Source: Sphingobacterium bovistauri
GTDB lineage: Bacteria; Bacteroidota; Bacteroidia; Sphingobacteriales; Sphingobacteriaceae
DNA: 64,000 bases
Assembly: GCF_020295405.1 (NCBI RefSeq)
Contig: NZ_JADEYP010000014.1
Location: 1-64,000 of the forward strand
Reading direction: 5' to 3'
Under the pieces are notes generated by a model. It saw only the letters and a list, made by a program, of their open reading frames with translations, did not search any database and had not been told where the DNA came from. Positions 1 to 7,977 of this stretch are shown one piece after another (position 1 is the stretch's first letter; the number at the start of each line of letters is the position of its first letter). The position numbers and the translations under genes were made by a program.

Positions 1-112
1 TTTCAGGGGATCACTTTGGCCTGGCGAAAGGGGGACACTTTGCTTTGGCAGAAAGGGATCACTTTCCTTTGGTAGAGGGGGACAGTTTCTGATGGTTTAG
101 GGGGATCATTTT
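1..112. mobile_element. Terminal repeat array of an IS21-family-like insertion sequence (one end only)
   Basis: Five copies of a motif of the form GGGGGA(T)CACTTT start at about positions 6, 30, 54, 77 and 100, so the period is 23-24 bp. The third to fifth copies carry small changes (cattt, cagttt). Multiple spaced copies of a short sequence at an element end are typical of IS21-family (IstA/IstB) elements, where they are transposase binding sites. No istA or istB lies in the window, so the element would extend left of position 1, or this is a solo end. The array stops about where the truncated reading frame at 111 becomes protein-like. The family assignment is from memory of IS21 ends, not from a database match. 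Confidence 0.6.
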
Positions 113-602
113 GGAGTGGTTTATCCAGGTATCAGAAAATTCGAGTGAATTAAGAAACATGATAAATGAGGGCGACAGCTTGTACACCGATTATTTTCTT
201 CTTCAAGAGGAGGTTGATAATAGCCTTTTTTATAAAATTCTTTTCCCACAAGTTTACAATCAAAACCTTAATAGAATCACGGAAGTGGGTGTAGAAACTA
301 ACTATTCTGCTTATGACAAAAATGTTAAACTTCCTATTGAAGTGTCAATTAATGTAGTTGATAGTGAGGAGAATTATCTCTATGTTGATCATTATTTTAT
401 TTACGAAAAGGAGAATGAAATAATTCCATTTTTACAATTTTATAATAATCAACAAATCTATGATTACTATTGTAAGAACTGTACATCTTATTCATTTGAT
501 AAATATGGACGGATACCTCGTGGGATGACTATTTCTCAAGAAACTATTGAAAGCCAGGTTGATTACCTTGAATATTTATCCGTCAGATTAGCTGAGTCAT
601 AA
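111..602 (+). CDS. Hypothetical protein, 5'-truncated at the insertion sequence end
   Basis: The open frame encodes about 163 residues with no recognised domain. It is acidic and rich in Tyr and Asn, with a Cys-x-x-Cys (YCKNC) near residue 120, and looks soluble. The only start at the left edge is a TTG at 111, inside the last copy of the insertion-sequence repeat array. The frame stays open back to position 93 through the repeats, and a TGA at 90-92 closes it. The simplest reading is the 3' part of an older gene whose 5' end was replaced by the element. No function is proposed. The following 190 bp (603-792) are AT-rich with no gene seen. Confidence 0.45.
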   Translation: MEWFIQVSENSSELRNMINEGDSLYTDYFLLQEEVDNSLFYKILFPQVYNQNLNRITEVGVETNYSAYDKNVKLPIEVSINVVDSEENYLYVDHYFIYEKENEIIPFLQFYNNQQIYDYYCKNCTSYSFDKYGRIPRGMTISQETIESQVDYLEYLSVRLAES

Positions 603-781
603 TTAGACTTGACAAGTAAACTTATTGGAAAATTCGAGTAATAATAAATGAATATTACATTTTTTACGCAAAAAGTATATATACGATTTATATCTTTAGA
701 TTATCAAGGTAAATAATATTTGGTGGATAATACAGGCTGAATTGTAGAGTAATTCTTTCGGGTTGTGTTAACGTATTTATA

Positions 782-844
782 GGAGACTAATTATGAAGAT
801 ATTAATTTATATGATCTATTTTTTGATCTTTACGTTTTGTTATT
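782..844 (+). repeat. Tandem duplication, upstream copy (pairs with 1479-1541)
   Basis: Positions 782-844 and 1479-1541 are identical except for one base (g834 against c1531). The repeat spans the translation leader GGAGACTAATT and the first 17 or so codons of the two paralogous membrane proteins. Downstream the copies diverge to under 60% protein identity. The 5' ends have therefore either been homogenised by gene conversion or are under tighter constraint than the rest. Confidence 0.85.
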
Positions 845-1224
845 ATTTTTTGAATCGTAAATTATCTAATAAATGGATATTGATAGGTTATCCTTTATTA
901 TTTGTTGTGTCAATTTTACCAATGAAAATTTTAACGGATTTGTTGATTAAAGAAATTGGAAGACAACCTGCTAAATATATTATGGTATTGATTTTAATGG
1001 CATTAGCTTCTTTTACTTTGTTTAATTTGTTTTATGCAATTGTTAATTTCATGATTGGATTACAGAAGACATTTCATCAAGAGTTCAATCAATCTAATCT
1101 AGGGAAAAATCCCGTCATGTATTTTATTGACAATGCTAGTAATTTAAGAAATATGTTACACTTACTGTTTTATTTTGCGGGCGTAATATTGTATGCTGTC
1201 TTTATCTATAAATTTAAAATTTGA
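793..1224 (+). CDS. Small integral membrane protein, tandem paralogue A
   Basis: The 143-residue protein is strongly hydrophobic, with probable membrane segments near residues 3-20, 28-48, 60-90 and 120-140. It has no recognised domain. Counting aligned residues by eye, it is identical to the next paralogue (1490-1921) at about 82 of 143 positions, with no gaps. The DNA from 10 bp before the start codon to about codon 17 is almost identical to the corresponding part of that paralogue, so this is a tandem duplication. A role as a membrane immunity protein beside a lost toxin is possible but unsupported. Confidence 0.7.
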   Translation: MKILIYMIYFLIFTFCYYFLNRKLSNKWILIGYPLLFVVSILPMKILTDLLIKEIGRQPAKYIMVLILMALASFTLFNLFYAIVNFMIGLQKTFHQEFNQSNLGKNPVMYFIDNASNLRNMLHLLFYFAGVILYAVFIYKFKI

Positions 1225-1226
1225 TT

Positions 1227-1386
1227 ATGAAAAATATAAAAAGTATTATTATTGTTGTTGGAGTATTGTAGCCTTACCATTAGAGAGAATTTTAATGTTA
1301 AATTTTTGGAAGAAGACCCGGAACAAAATGAGTTTGATGATTTGTTAGACCAAATGATTGCAGATAGTAAATCAAAAAAACAGTAA
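1227..1386 (+). pseudogene. Remnant of a small gene with a frameshift
   Basis: An ATG at 1227, three bases after the upstream stop codon, opens a short hydrophobic frame (MKNIKSIIIVVGVL) that ends at TAG 1269-1271. The +1 frame is open from before 1258 to TAA 1384-1386 and encodes an acidic, protein-like tail (FLEEDPEQNEFDDLLDQMI...). Joining the two by one base change near the ATT/GTT run at 1245-1262 would give a protein of about 52 residues with a membrane or signal segment. Either this is a degraded gene or the short sequence is noise; the composition of the tail favours the former. Confidence 0.4.
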
Positions 1387-1424
1387 AAAAGAATCCAGAC
1401 AAATACATCAAAAACTAAAGTCAT

Positions 1425-1487
1425 ATGGAAGAATTAAGTGATTTGCTATACGATTCTATCGTTGCAAACTTAGATAAGGGAGACTAA
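1425..1487 (+). CDS. Possible 20-residue leader or residual C-terminal fragment
   Basis: The ATG at 1425 opens 20 codons (MEELSDLLYDSIVANLDKGD) ending at TAA 1485-1487, two bases before the start of the second membrane paralogue. It resembles the acidic tail of the frameshifted remnant just upstream (DDLLDQMIADS), so it may be a leftover piece of a duplicated small gene. It could also be a coupled leader peptide, or chance. Confidence 0.25.
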   Translation: MEELSDLLYDSIVANLDKGD

Positions 1488-1489
1488 TT

Positions 1490-1921
1490 ATGAAGATATT
1501 AATTTATATGATCTATTTTTTGATCTTTACCTTTTGTTATTTTATTTTGAATAAGAAATTGTCTAACAGGTGGGTTTTAATGGGATATCCTTTGTTTTTT
1601 GTTTTGTCTCTTTATCCTGCTTTCCTATTTTCAAGACATCTTATTTCTGAAATTGGTGAAGAAGATGCTTCTGAATGGGTGAAATTAATTTTATTTGCGT
1701 TGGCTATGTTTACATTATTTAATTTTTTTTATGGGATTATTAATCTAATGGTTAATGGACAGAAAAATTTTCATGAAACCTATAATTCATCGAATCTGAA
1801 TAAAGGGTCAGTGAAACTTTTTAGGGATAATGAAAATGGAATTAAAAATGCGGCTCACTTTTTCTTTTATACCGGTGGAGTTATACTTTATGCTATAGTA
1901 ATTTATCAATCAAAAATTTAA
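1490..1921 (+). CDS. Small integral membrane protein, tandem paralogue B
   Basis: The protein has 143 residues, the same length as its upstream paralogue and aligned with it without gaps. Conserved blocks include the N-terminal membrane segment, a GYPL motif near residue 32, FTLFN near 74, QK-FH near 92, SNL near 101 and GVILYA near 130. Hydrophobic segments again suggest about four membrane spans. The start ATG is preceded by GGGAGAC. No family is recognised, and the close tandem arrangement is the only functional hint. Confidence 0.7.
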   Translation: MKILIYMIYFLIFTFCYFILNKKLSNRWVLMGYPLFFVLSLYPAFLFSRHLISEIGEEDASEWVKLILFALAMFTLFNFFYGIINLMVNGQKNFHETYNSSNLNKGSVKLFRDNENGIKNAAHFFFYTGGVILYAIVIYQSKI

Positions 1922-1960
1922 ATAGGAGAGATTCTTATGTTATTTTGAATAGGTAAAATA

Positions 1961-2006
1961 ATACCCCTTGTTGATCAAATGAAATTATTTTGATAAAAAG
2001 GGGTAT
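1961..2006. terminator. Hairpin terminator between convergent units
   Basis: ATACCCCTT (1961-1969) pairs with AAGGGGTAT (1998-2006), and the inner ATCAAAT/ATTTTGAT can extend the stem. It lies between the plus-strand membrane protein gene and the minus-strand glpT stop, so it can end both units. The T-rich tract follows more clearly on the minus strand. Confidence 0.6.
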
Positions 2007-2050
2007 ATGATTACAATCCCACTATTTTATAGGATTAATATTATTGAAAG

Positions 2051-3391
2051 CTATTTTGTTTTCAAAAATTCTTTTTCTCTTTGCCAAGTGAAAGCTGTAA
2101 AAATAATAGCTAGTACACAAGCTGCTGCTATAGCTTCGAAAGAAGCGTCCCAACCATTGGTATCTACTAAACCACCTAATGCTGCATTCGCTAATAAGTC
2201 TCCTATAAAATAACCAAAGAGTCCTGTCAGACCTGCTGCTGTTCCTGCTGCTTTTTTGGGTACAAGATCTAAAGCTTGAACGCCAATAAGCATAACAGGA
2301 CCATAAATTAGAAATCCTATAGCCCAAAGTGAAATGTTAACTAACATTTGTGATGTGCCTGGTGTTAACCAATACATCAGTACTGCAATCAGTGTTAACG
2401 ACATATAGATTATAGTAACAGGTGCACGTCTACCTTTGAATAATTTATCACTCATGATACCACACAAAATAGTACCAGGTATAGCGGCTAATTCGTAAAT
2501 AGAGGCTGACCATGTCGCTTCGGAAGCGGTAAATCCCTTTGCTTCTTGTAAAAATGTAGGAGCCCAGTTAATAATTCCGTTGCGTACTAAATATACAAAG
2601 GCATTGGCTATAGCTATGAACCACAATAACTTATTGTTGAAGACATATTTAAAAAAGATATCTTTTGCAGAAAACTCTTTTTCTTGTGATTCCTCGTATG
2701 TTTTTGGGTAGTCATCTTTGTATTTTTCAATAGGAGGGAGTCCACAGGACTGAGGTGTATCTCTGACCAAAAAAAGTGTAATTATAGCAACAAGCAAAGC
2801 CGCTAAACCAGGAAAGTACAATCTCGCTTGCCAATTTAGGAAGAGTTCAACTCCTAGTATAGCTAATGGCCCTACCAAAAATCCTCCTACATTATGTGCT
2901 AAATTCCAAATGGACATGGTCGTTCCACGTTCTTTGATGGAGAACCAGTGTACGACTACTCTTCCTGATGCAGGCCAGCCCATGCCCTGTACCCATCCGT
3001 TAATAAATAACAGGACAAACATAATCCCCACAGAAGAAGTCGCTAAAGGCGAAAATCCCATGAATATCATTGTTAAAGATGATAAAATAAGTCCTGTAGC
3101 TAAAAAGTAACGTGCATTGCTACGATCAGATACATTACCCATCATGAACTTACTAAGACCATAGGCAATAGAAATCGCTGACATAGCAAACCCTAATTCG
3201 GCCTTAGTATATCCTAAATTATCTTGTAAATCTTTGACCGCAAAGGAGAAATTTTTACGTACGAAATAGTAAGCGGCATATCCAAAAAATATACCAGCAA
3301 AAACTTGAAGACGTAGTTTCTTGTACTCTGAATCAATTTTATCTTCAGGAAGTAATTCTTTATGCTTCGGTGGTTTTAAAAAATTCAACAT
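2051..3391 (-). CDS. glpT: Glycerol-3-phosphate transporter (OPA family MFS antiporter)
   Basis: The 446-residue protein has the 12-span MFS layout and is recognisable along its length as GlpT. Blocks shared with E. coli GlpT include VRKNF (R45), GMGWP (136-140), AHNVGG (H166), RDTPQSCGLPP (210-220), LVRNGI (R270) and IYGPVMLIG. R45, H166 and R270 correspond to the two substrate-binding arginines and the histidine of the E. coli protein. It would exchange periplasmic glycerol-3-phosphate for cytoplasmic phosphate across the inner membrane. It is the last gene of the run and lies 18 bp downstream of glpQ, whose product feeds it. Confidence 0.95.
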   Translation of the reverse strand: MLNFLKPPKHKELLPEDKIDSEYKKLRLQVFAGIFFGYAAYYFVRKNFSFAVKDLQDNLGYTKAELGFAMSAISIAYGLSKFMMGNVSDRSNARYFLATGLILSSLTMIFMGFSPLATSSVGIMFVLLFINGWVQGMGWPASGRVVVHWFSIKERGTTMSIWNLAHNVGGFLVGPLAILGVELFLNWQARLYFPGLAALLVAIITLFLVRDTPQSCGLPPIEKYKDDYPKTYEESQEKEFSAKDIFFKYVFNNKLLWFIAIANAFVYLVRNGIINWAPTFLQEAKGFTASEATWSASIYELAAIPGTILCGIMSDKLFKGRRAPVTIIYMSLTLIAVLMYWLTPGTSQMLVNISLWAIGFLIYGPVMLIGVQALDLVPKKAAGTAAGLTGLFGYFIGDLLANAALGGLVDTNGWDASFEAIAAACVLAIIFTAFTWQREKEFLKTK

Positions 3392-3409
3392 CTAATTCTA
3401 TAATTTTAA

Positions 3410-4318
3410 TTAAAATAAGTTAGGGTAGTCTGAAATAATACCATCGACTTTTAAGGCTTTTAAAGCTTCAATTTCTTCTTTTGTATTCACTGTCCAAGGA
3501 ATAATTTTCACACCCAATTTGTGTGCACTTTCTACGAATTGTTTTGTGACAATCTTATAATTTGGGCTGATAATAAAAGGTTTGTAGCCTAACTCATCTA
3601 CTAATTCTTGGGGTGACTTTTTGTTTTTTGCATCGATCAAAAATGAAGTACGAATAGAAGGGTATTCTTTGTTGATATACTGTATAGTTCGCTTGTCAAA
3701 AGATTGAATTACCGTACGACTTTCAATGCCTTTTTCAAATACTACTTTCAACAATAAATCAGAAAATTCTTTTGGCTCAGGGTGTGCTTTATTATCTTTT
3801 TTCTCGCTACTCTTTGTTTCGATATTATAAAACATCTTTTTGCCTTTAGATGCAGCATATTTTTCAGACTCATCGACCAAATTTTCCAACAGATCGATTT
3901 TGGTAGAGACTTTCTTTTGTTGCGGGAAATCTACATTTCCTTTCAATCCCAAATCAAATTGTTGTAATTGTTTATAGGTATAATCGTATACTAATCCTTT
4001 AATATCTTTTCCTGCTAATTCTTTACCATTAGCGTAGGTAACAAATTTTGGGTTTAAAAAATCATCGTGAAATACCACTACTTTCTTGTCCTTGGTGATA
4101 TGACAATCCATCTCCAATGTGGTAACAACTGGTAAATCTATGGCAACTTTCATCGCACCAGTCGAGTTCTCAGGATATAATCCTCTGGCTCCTCTATGCC
4201 CTTCGTAGGCGAATGAAGGAAAGTTTGAATCTATATTTATTGAATTTTTCACTGCGCAGGAATAATTAAATGCTAAAGTTGCAATAATTGCAATTGATAA
4301 TTTATAAGTTTTGTGCAT
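3410..4318 (-). CDS. glpQ: Glycerophosphodiester phosphodiesterase, exported
   Basis: GlpQ hydrolyses glycerophosphodiesters to glycerol-3-phosphate and an alcohol. The GDPD domain fills most of the protein. It shows HRGARG at 41-46 (H41, R42), PENS at 49-52, the metal ligands E69 and D71 in LEMDCH, the second histidine in VFHDD (H84), and a C-terminal DGIISDYP motif. The N-terminus is a signal segment with a Cys at 21 preceded by NYS, so it may be a lipoprotein with a weak lipobox. I start at ATG 4318 (302 residues) rather than the upstream TTG at 4333. It sits between the phosphoesterase lipoprotein and glpT, fitting a periplasmic role supplying GlpT. Confidence 0.92.
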   Translation of the reverse strand: MHKTYKLSIAIIATLAFNYSCAVKNSINIDSNFPSFAYEGHRGARGLYPENSTGAMKVAIDLPVVTTLEMDCHITKDKKVVVFHDDFLNPKFVTYANGKELAGKDIKGLVYDYTYKQLQQFDLGLKGNVDFPQQKKVSTKIDLLENLVDESEKYAASKGKKMFYNIETKSSEKKDNKAHPEPKEFSDLLLKVVFEKGIESRTVIQSFDKRTIQYINKEYPSIRTSFLIDAKNKKSPQELVDELGYKPFIISPNYKIVTKQFVESAHKLGVKIIPWTVNTKEEIEALKALKVDGIISDYPNLF

Positions 4319-4362
4319 AGTCCGTATTTTCAAAAATAGTTAATTATTATATGTAGGGAATT

Positions 4363-6324
4363 TTATTTCATGGAGGTTGAGAAGGCTTTAGGTCTAATCA
4401 TAGTTTCTCTATATATATTACCGAACTCATCTTCAATTGTAATTTCTATTGTAGAAGTAGGGGACGAAGCTTTAGTCAAAAACATATGTGACGTGTTATA
4501 CGAAACAAAAGAAGAAGTCGGATTGGCATTTGCATTTAGCCTTTTCATTGGATATGAAATAATGTGTAATGGGTCATATTTCGTGACGCGACGAACAATC
4601 AAATCTTTATTGTTTTCCCTAACATAGATTTTCCATTTGGGACTATATCCCCAAATGTTTAATAGGATTTCATTAGAAGTATTTGATTTTGCATATTCGC
4701 CAGCATATTCTGCGACTTTAGCTTTAAAGCTACTATTTGCATTTATAGCGTATTTTTCGGCAGTAATATGGATTGTATTTAAATCATATGCTCTAAACTG
4801 ATACTCTTTAGGATAGCCGATGCTCTTATAATAAAGTTTTTGCTGAGTACCATCGTTCTCTAATAGACCATAACCTCCTGGACTACCATCTTTACAAATA
4901 TGATTGTTGGAATAACCGTCTTTGCCCGTCCACCACCAAGTTGCACTGACAGAAGCAATGTTATATTCTGATATTTTTGTATTTTCTTGTACAGCAGTCG
5001 AATTAATGTGGGTATGACCAGACATAATTTTGACGTTGGAAAAATCTGCTAAAGCTCCTACAAATTCAGTTGCATTGGTTAATTTGGTGGAAAAGCTATT
5101 TTCAGTATTGGGTGTAGAATAAAATGGGATATGCATTGCTACAACGATGGGGGTAGATTTGTCATTGATCATTGCCAAATCTTGTTTCAACCAGTTTATT
5201 TGATTTTGTGTAATTGTAGCTTTGTAATTTCTGTCACCAATAACACCATTATTAGCATCAGCATTTAGCCAAAGATTATTATCAAGTACAATATAATGGA
5301 CTTTACCAATATTGAAGGAATAATACGTTGGGCCGAGTGTATTTCTATATTTATCTTCCGCTAGAAAGTCATTTGAGCTATATGGATCGTTGTCATGATT
5401 TCCCATCACATGAAAAATAGGGAAATCAAAATCTTTTATTTGATTTTTGAATTCTTGCAGCCCATAATTATTTTCATACCAATAAATATCCCAAGTTTGA
5501 TCTCCCAATGTCATAGCATAGAATTTCTTGTTTTGTGCACGAGCTTCTTTTGCTAAATTATTTATATCAACCTTGAATCCATTGTTAAATTGAGAAATAT
5601 CATTATTACGATTCGCTAAATGCATATCTGCTAAGAAAGCAATTACATGATCATTATTATTAATTGGAGTTAATTCAAAGTCAATTATTTCTGACGTCTG
5701 CTGATTAAAGGTAACATATTTGAAAAATTGAGGAGTAGAATTGACTGTTTTGACTTCATAATTTGATGGGATTGATATAAATACATATCCATTTGTTTTT
5801 TTTGAAGGTAGATGATATATCCCATTTTCATCTGTTTTGGTAACAGATTCTCCATCAGAAACGACTACATTCGCTAATCCCTTAGAATTACTGAATACTG
5901 TACCTTTGATGGTCATTCCAGTTTTATCAGAAATATTAGCGTTGAACGCTTTTAAAATGTTGGTTTCCCCGAGAAGCTTACTGAAATTATCTCTTTTGAC
6001 AAAAATCTCGTATTTACCATCTGTAAGGCTGGGGGATAATGAAATTACAATATTAGAAGGATTCAATTTCGTGATTTCACATTTTATATCTACTGCGATC
6101 GATTTATTTCTTAAAACAATGCTATCAGAGGATTTAAAGCCATGACCACTTAAAGTAAGCAATCCAATATTATCAATATAATATATAGGTGATATGACAA
6201 ATTCTTTTATTTGAATATCATTACCTATTGATGTGATTACATCTTTCTTATCTGGTGATTGACTTTTACATCCTAACAAGAGTATAAGACATAATAGCAA
6301 ATGTAGAGTATAATATATTTTCAC
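4363..6324 (-). CDS. Calcineurin-like metallophosphoesterase lipoprotein
   Basis: The 653-residue protein begins with a lipoprotein signal peptide (LLLGC, Cys19). A beta-rich N-terminal region follows, including a carboxypeptidase-regulatory-like segment around 138-215. The calcineurin-type phosphoesterase domain runs from about 225 to 450 and shows D233-x-H235, GD (D275), GNHD (N309-D311), a histidine in VVAMHIP near 397 and GHTH near 436, so the metal ligands look intact. A C-terminal beta domain ends the protein. It would act as a surface or periplasmic phosphomono- or diesterase. Its place between the SusCD pair and glpQ suggests it trims phosphate-containing substrates before GlpQ. The real substrate is unknown. 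Confidence 0.85.
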   Translation of the reverse strand: MKIYYTLHLLLCLILLLGCKSQSPDKKDVITSIGNDIQIKEFVISPIYYIDNIGLLTLSGHGFKSSDSIVLRNKSIAVDIKCEITKLNPSNIVISLSPSLTDGKYEIFVKRDNFSKLLGETNILKAFNANISDKTGMTIKGTVFSNSKGLANVVVSDGESVTKTDENGIYHLPSKKTNGYVFISIPSNYEVKTVNSTPQFFKYVTFNQQTSEIIDFELTPINNNDHVIAFLADMHLANRNNDISQFNNGFKVDINNLAKEARAQNKKFYAMTLGDQTWDIYWYENNYGLQEFKNQIKDFDFPIFHVMGNHDNDPYSSNDFLAEDKYRNTLGPTYYSFNIGKVHYIVLDNNLWLNADANNGVIGDRNYKATITQNQINWLKQDLAMINDKSTPIVVAMHIPFYSTPNTENSFSTKLTNATEFVGALADFSNVKIMSGHTHINSTAVQENTKISEYNIASVSATWWWTGKDGYSNNHICKDGSPGGYGLLENDGTQQKLYYKSIGYPKEYQFRAYDLNTIHITAEKYAINANSSFKAKVAEYAGEYAKSNTSNEILLNIWGYSPKWKIYVRENNKDLIVRRVTKYDPLHIISYPMKRLNANANPTSSFVSYNTSHMFLTKASSPTSTIEITIEDEFGNIYRETMIRPKAFSTSMK

Positions 6325-6360
6325 AGAATTATAGGATATTTTGGTTATTCAGATAATATA

Positions 6361-6393
6361 TAACATCAGCTGTAAATCATACAGCTGATGTTA
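6361..6393 (-). terminator. 14-bp hairpin inside the operon (attenuator, processing site or partial terminator)
   Basis: TAACATCAGCTGTA (6361-6374) and TACAGCTGATGTTA (6380-6393) form a perfect 14-bp stem with a 5-base loop. It lies in the 76-bp gap between the DUF5689 gene and the phosphoesterase gene. On the transcribed strand the stem is followed by TATATTATC rather than a solid T-run. A partial terminator or RNA stabiliser separating the uptake genes from the enzyme genes is more likely than a full stop. Confidence 0.5.
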
Positions 6394-6400
6394 TTGCATA

Positions 6401-7966
6401 TTAGTCTTCTTGAATTGTTGTTCCGTCACCAGATTCGATTTCGGATAGCACAGAAGCTTTTGTTAATGTTGTAAATGTATACCCTCTAGGTGTAGTCCAC
6501 TGACGTTTTGTAGTGTTGAATACTCCCCCTAGTTTCACAAATGCACCTAGATCTGTAGGAGTAATATGTGGAATTCGGTATGTATTTGTTCCCATCGAGA
6601 AGAACGGCTGTAAAGAGCTGTCATCAGTATTCGTGATTCTATAATGATCGTTGTTACTAATGCGGTAACCTTTTTCATTTTCCACGTCTACGATAGTAGT
6701 GTTGCTGTTTCCTCCAAACCATACTACATCAATAGGTACAGATTTTTCAGTAACATTTACACCAATAAACACAGCCATACCACCTGCATTTCCTGAATTT
6801 GGCAGTAGCCCAGAGCTCGCATTACCTAATCCATCACCTGCTGTATTTGAATATTGAATATATCTAGCCCAATTCGCACTATTTATTGAGGTAGAGTTAG
6901 GGCCATTGATTCGACGTTGATGCCCACCTACATAAAAGTAATCTCCTTTTTTTACAGCTCCTTCAGTAATATTGAATTTGTAAGTTCTTCCACCTCCTGT
7001 AGCCCATCCTGCGCCTGGTGCTGCACCTGGGTTAGGTGTTGCTGCACCTGCATTGGTACTTAAGACTAGTGAGAATGGAACCTCATTGAAGTTAATATCA
7101 ACGTTTGCTTTCAACTGAATATATTCATAATTTCCATCTCCACCATTTGGATCATTTAGAAAACCAGTAATAATTAGAGGATTGGAACCAATATATTCAG
7201 GTACTTCAGGATCAGATATATCTTCAATATCTTTTAAATGTCTAGGAAAGATATCAAATTTATAATTTTCACTTTTTGTACCTAGTGGAATACCTGTAAC
7301 ATTGATATTTCTTGGTAATATTTCATTTGCAAAAGTTGCAGAGGCAAGCGTAACTATATTTACGGTATCAGCACCATTAATCATTGTCTTACTTCCAGTA
7401 AGTGTTTCTTGAGCTGTAGGTCTTGGATACATTTCGCCTCCTACGATTTTTATAATAGTACTTTCGAACTCGTTAGGTTTAGCATTAAGTGTACCTGCAT
7501 TTGTATTTCTTACCGTGAATTTATTTCCACTAGAAACTTTCTCTATATCAGATTCTGATATACCATCTAAGTATAAGAAACCGTCTTTATTAAGAGATTT
7601 ATCTGCTATGTTAATTACAAGTGAATCTCCGGGAAGGTAAGAAGCAGCATTTAACATTTTGAAAGCGATACCACGTGTGCGATTTCTTTTATCCTGTTGA
7701 ATAATTACGATGTCTTCAGGTAAGTTACTATCAGAATGGTCTGATACCACAACACCATAAATCTTTTTAGCATTGCTAATTTTTTCGCTTGTTAATTTGA
7801 CTTCACTTCCTCGATATAATGCTCTGATATCTTCAATTGCGATATATGGACTGAATTCCCCAATATAGTTTTGTTCTTTATTTTCACATGATGATAAAAG
7901 TGCTACACTGGCGAACAGACCAACGAAAGCTTTACCTATATTTATTTTATTCAATATGCTTTTCAT
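6401..7966 (-). CDS. DUF5689-type surface lipoprotein of a SusCD locus
   Basis: The 521-residue protein has a lipoprotein signal (ALLSSC, Cys27). Residues about 40-250 resemble the DUF5689 domain often found next to SusC/SusD pairs in Bacteroidota. The C-terminal part (about 260-480) starts NDPNGGDGNYEYIQL, which resembles surface beta-sandwich domains of the lamin-tail kind. No catalytic motif is seen, so a substrate-binding role on the cell surface, like a surface glycan-binding protein, is the best guess. It follows susD by 11 bp and is surely co-transcribed with it. The DUF5689 assignment is from sequence resemblance, not a search. Confidence 0.7.
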   Translation of the reverse strand: MKSILNKINIGKAFVGLFASVALLSSCENKEQNYIGEFSPYIAIEDIRALYRGSEVKLTSEKISNAKKIYGVVVSDHSDSNLPEDIVIIQQDKRNRTRGIAFKMLNAASYLPGDSLVINIADKSLNKDGFLYLDGISESDIEKVSSGNKFTVRNTNAGTLNAKPNEFESTIIKIVGGEMYPRPTAQETLTGSKTMINGADTVNIVTLASATFANEILPRNINVTGIPLGTKSENYKFDIFPRHLKDIEDISDPEVPEYIGSNPLIITGFLNDPNGGDGNYEYIQLKANVDINFNEVPFSLVLSTNAGAATPNPGAAPGAGWATGGGRTYKFNITEGAVKKGDYFYVGGHQRRINGPNSTSINSANWARYIQYSNTAGDGLGNASSGLLPNSGNAGGMAVFIGVNVTEKSVPIDVVWFGGNSNTTIVDVENEKGYRISNNDHYRITNTDDSSLQPFFSMGTNTYRIPHITPTDLGAFVKLGGVFNTTKRQWTTPRGYTFTTLTKASVLSEIESGDGTTIQED

Positions 7967-7977
7967 AATCTATGAAT

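Noticed and set aside
1206..1424. 72-codon minus-strand frame across the gap between the tandem membrane paralogues
   Set aside because: It overlaps the plus-strand remnant and the end of paralogue A, and has no recognisable features. The plus-strand tail explains the composition better.
793..1921. Confident polymorphic-toxin immunity island
   Set aside because: No toxin, Rhs, VgrG or secretion gene is visible in the window. Only the tandem duplication suggests it, so I kept it as a possibility and did not annotate it.
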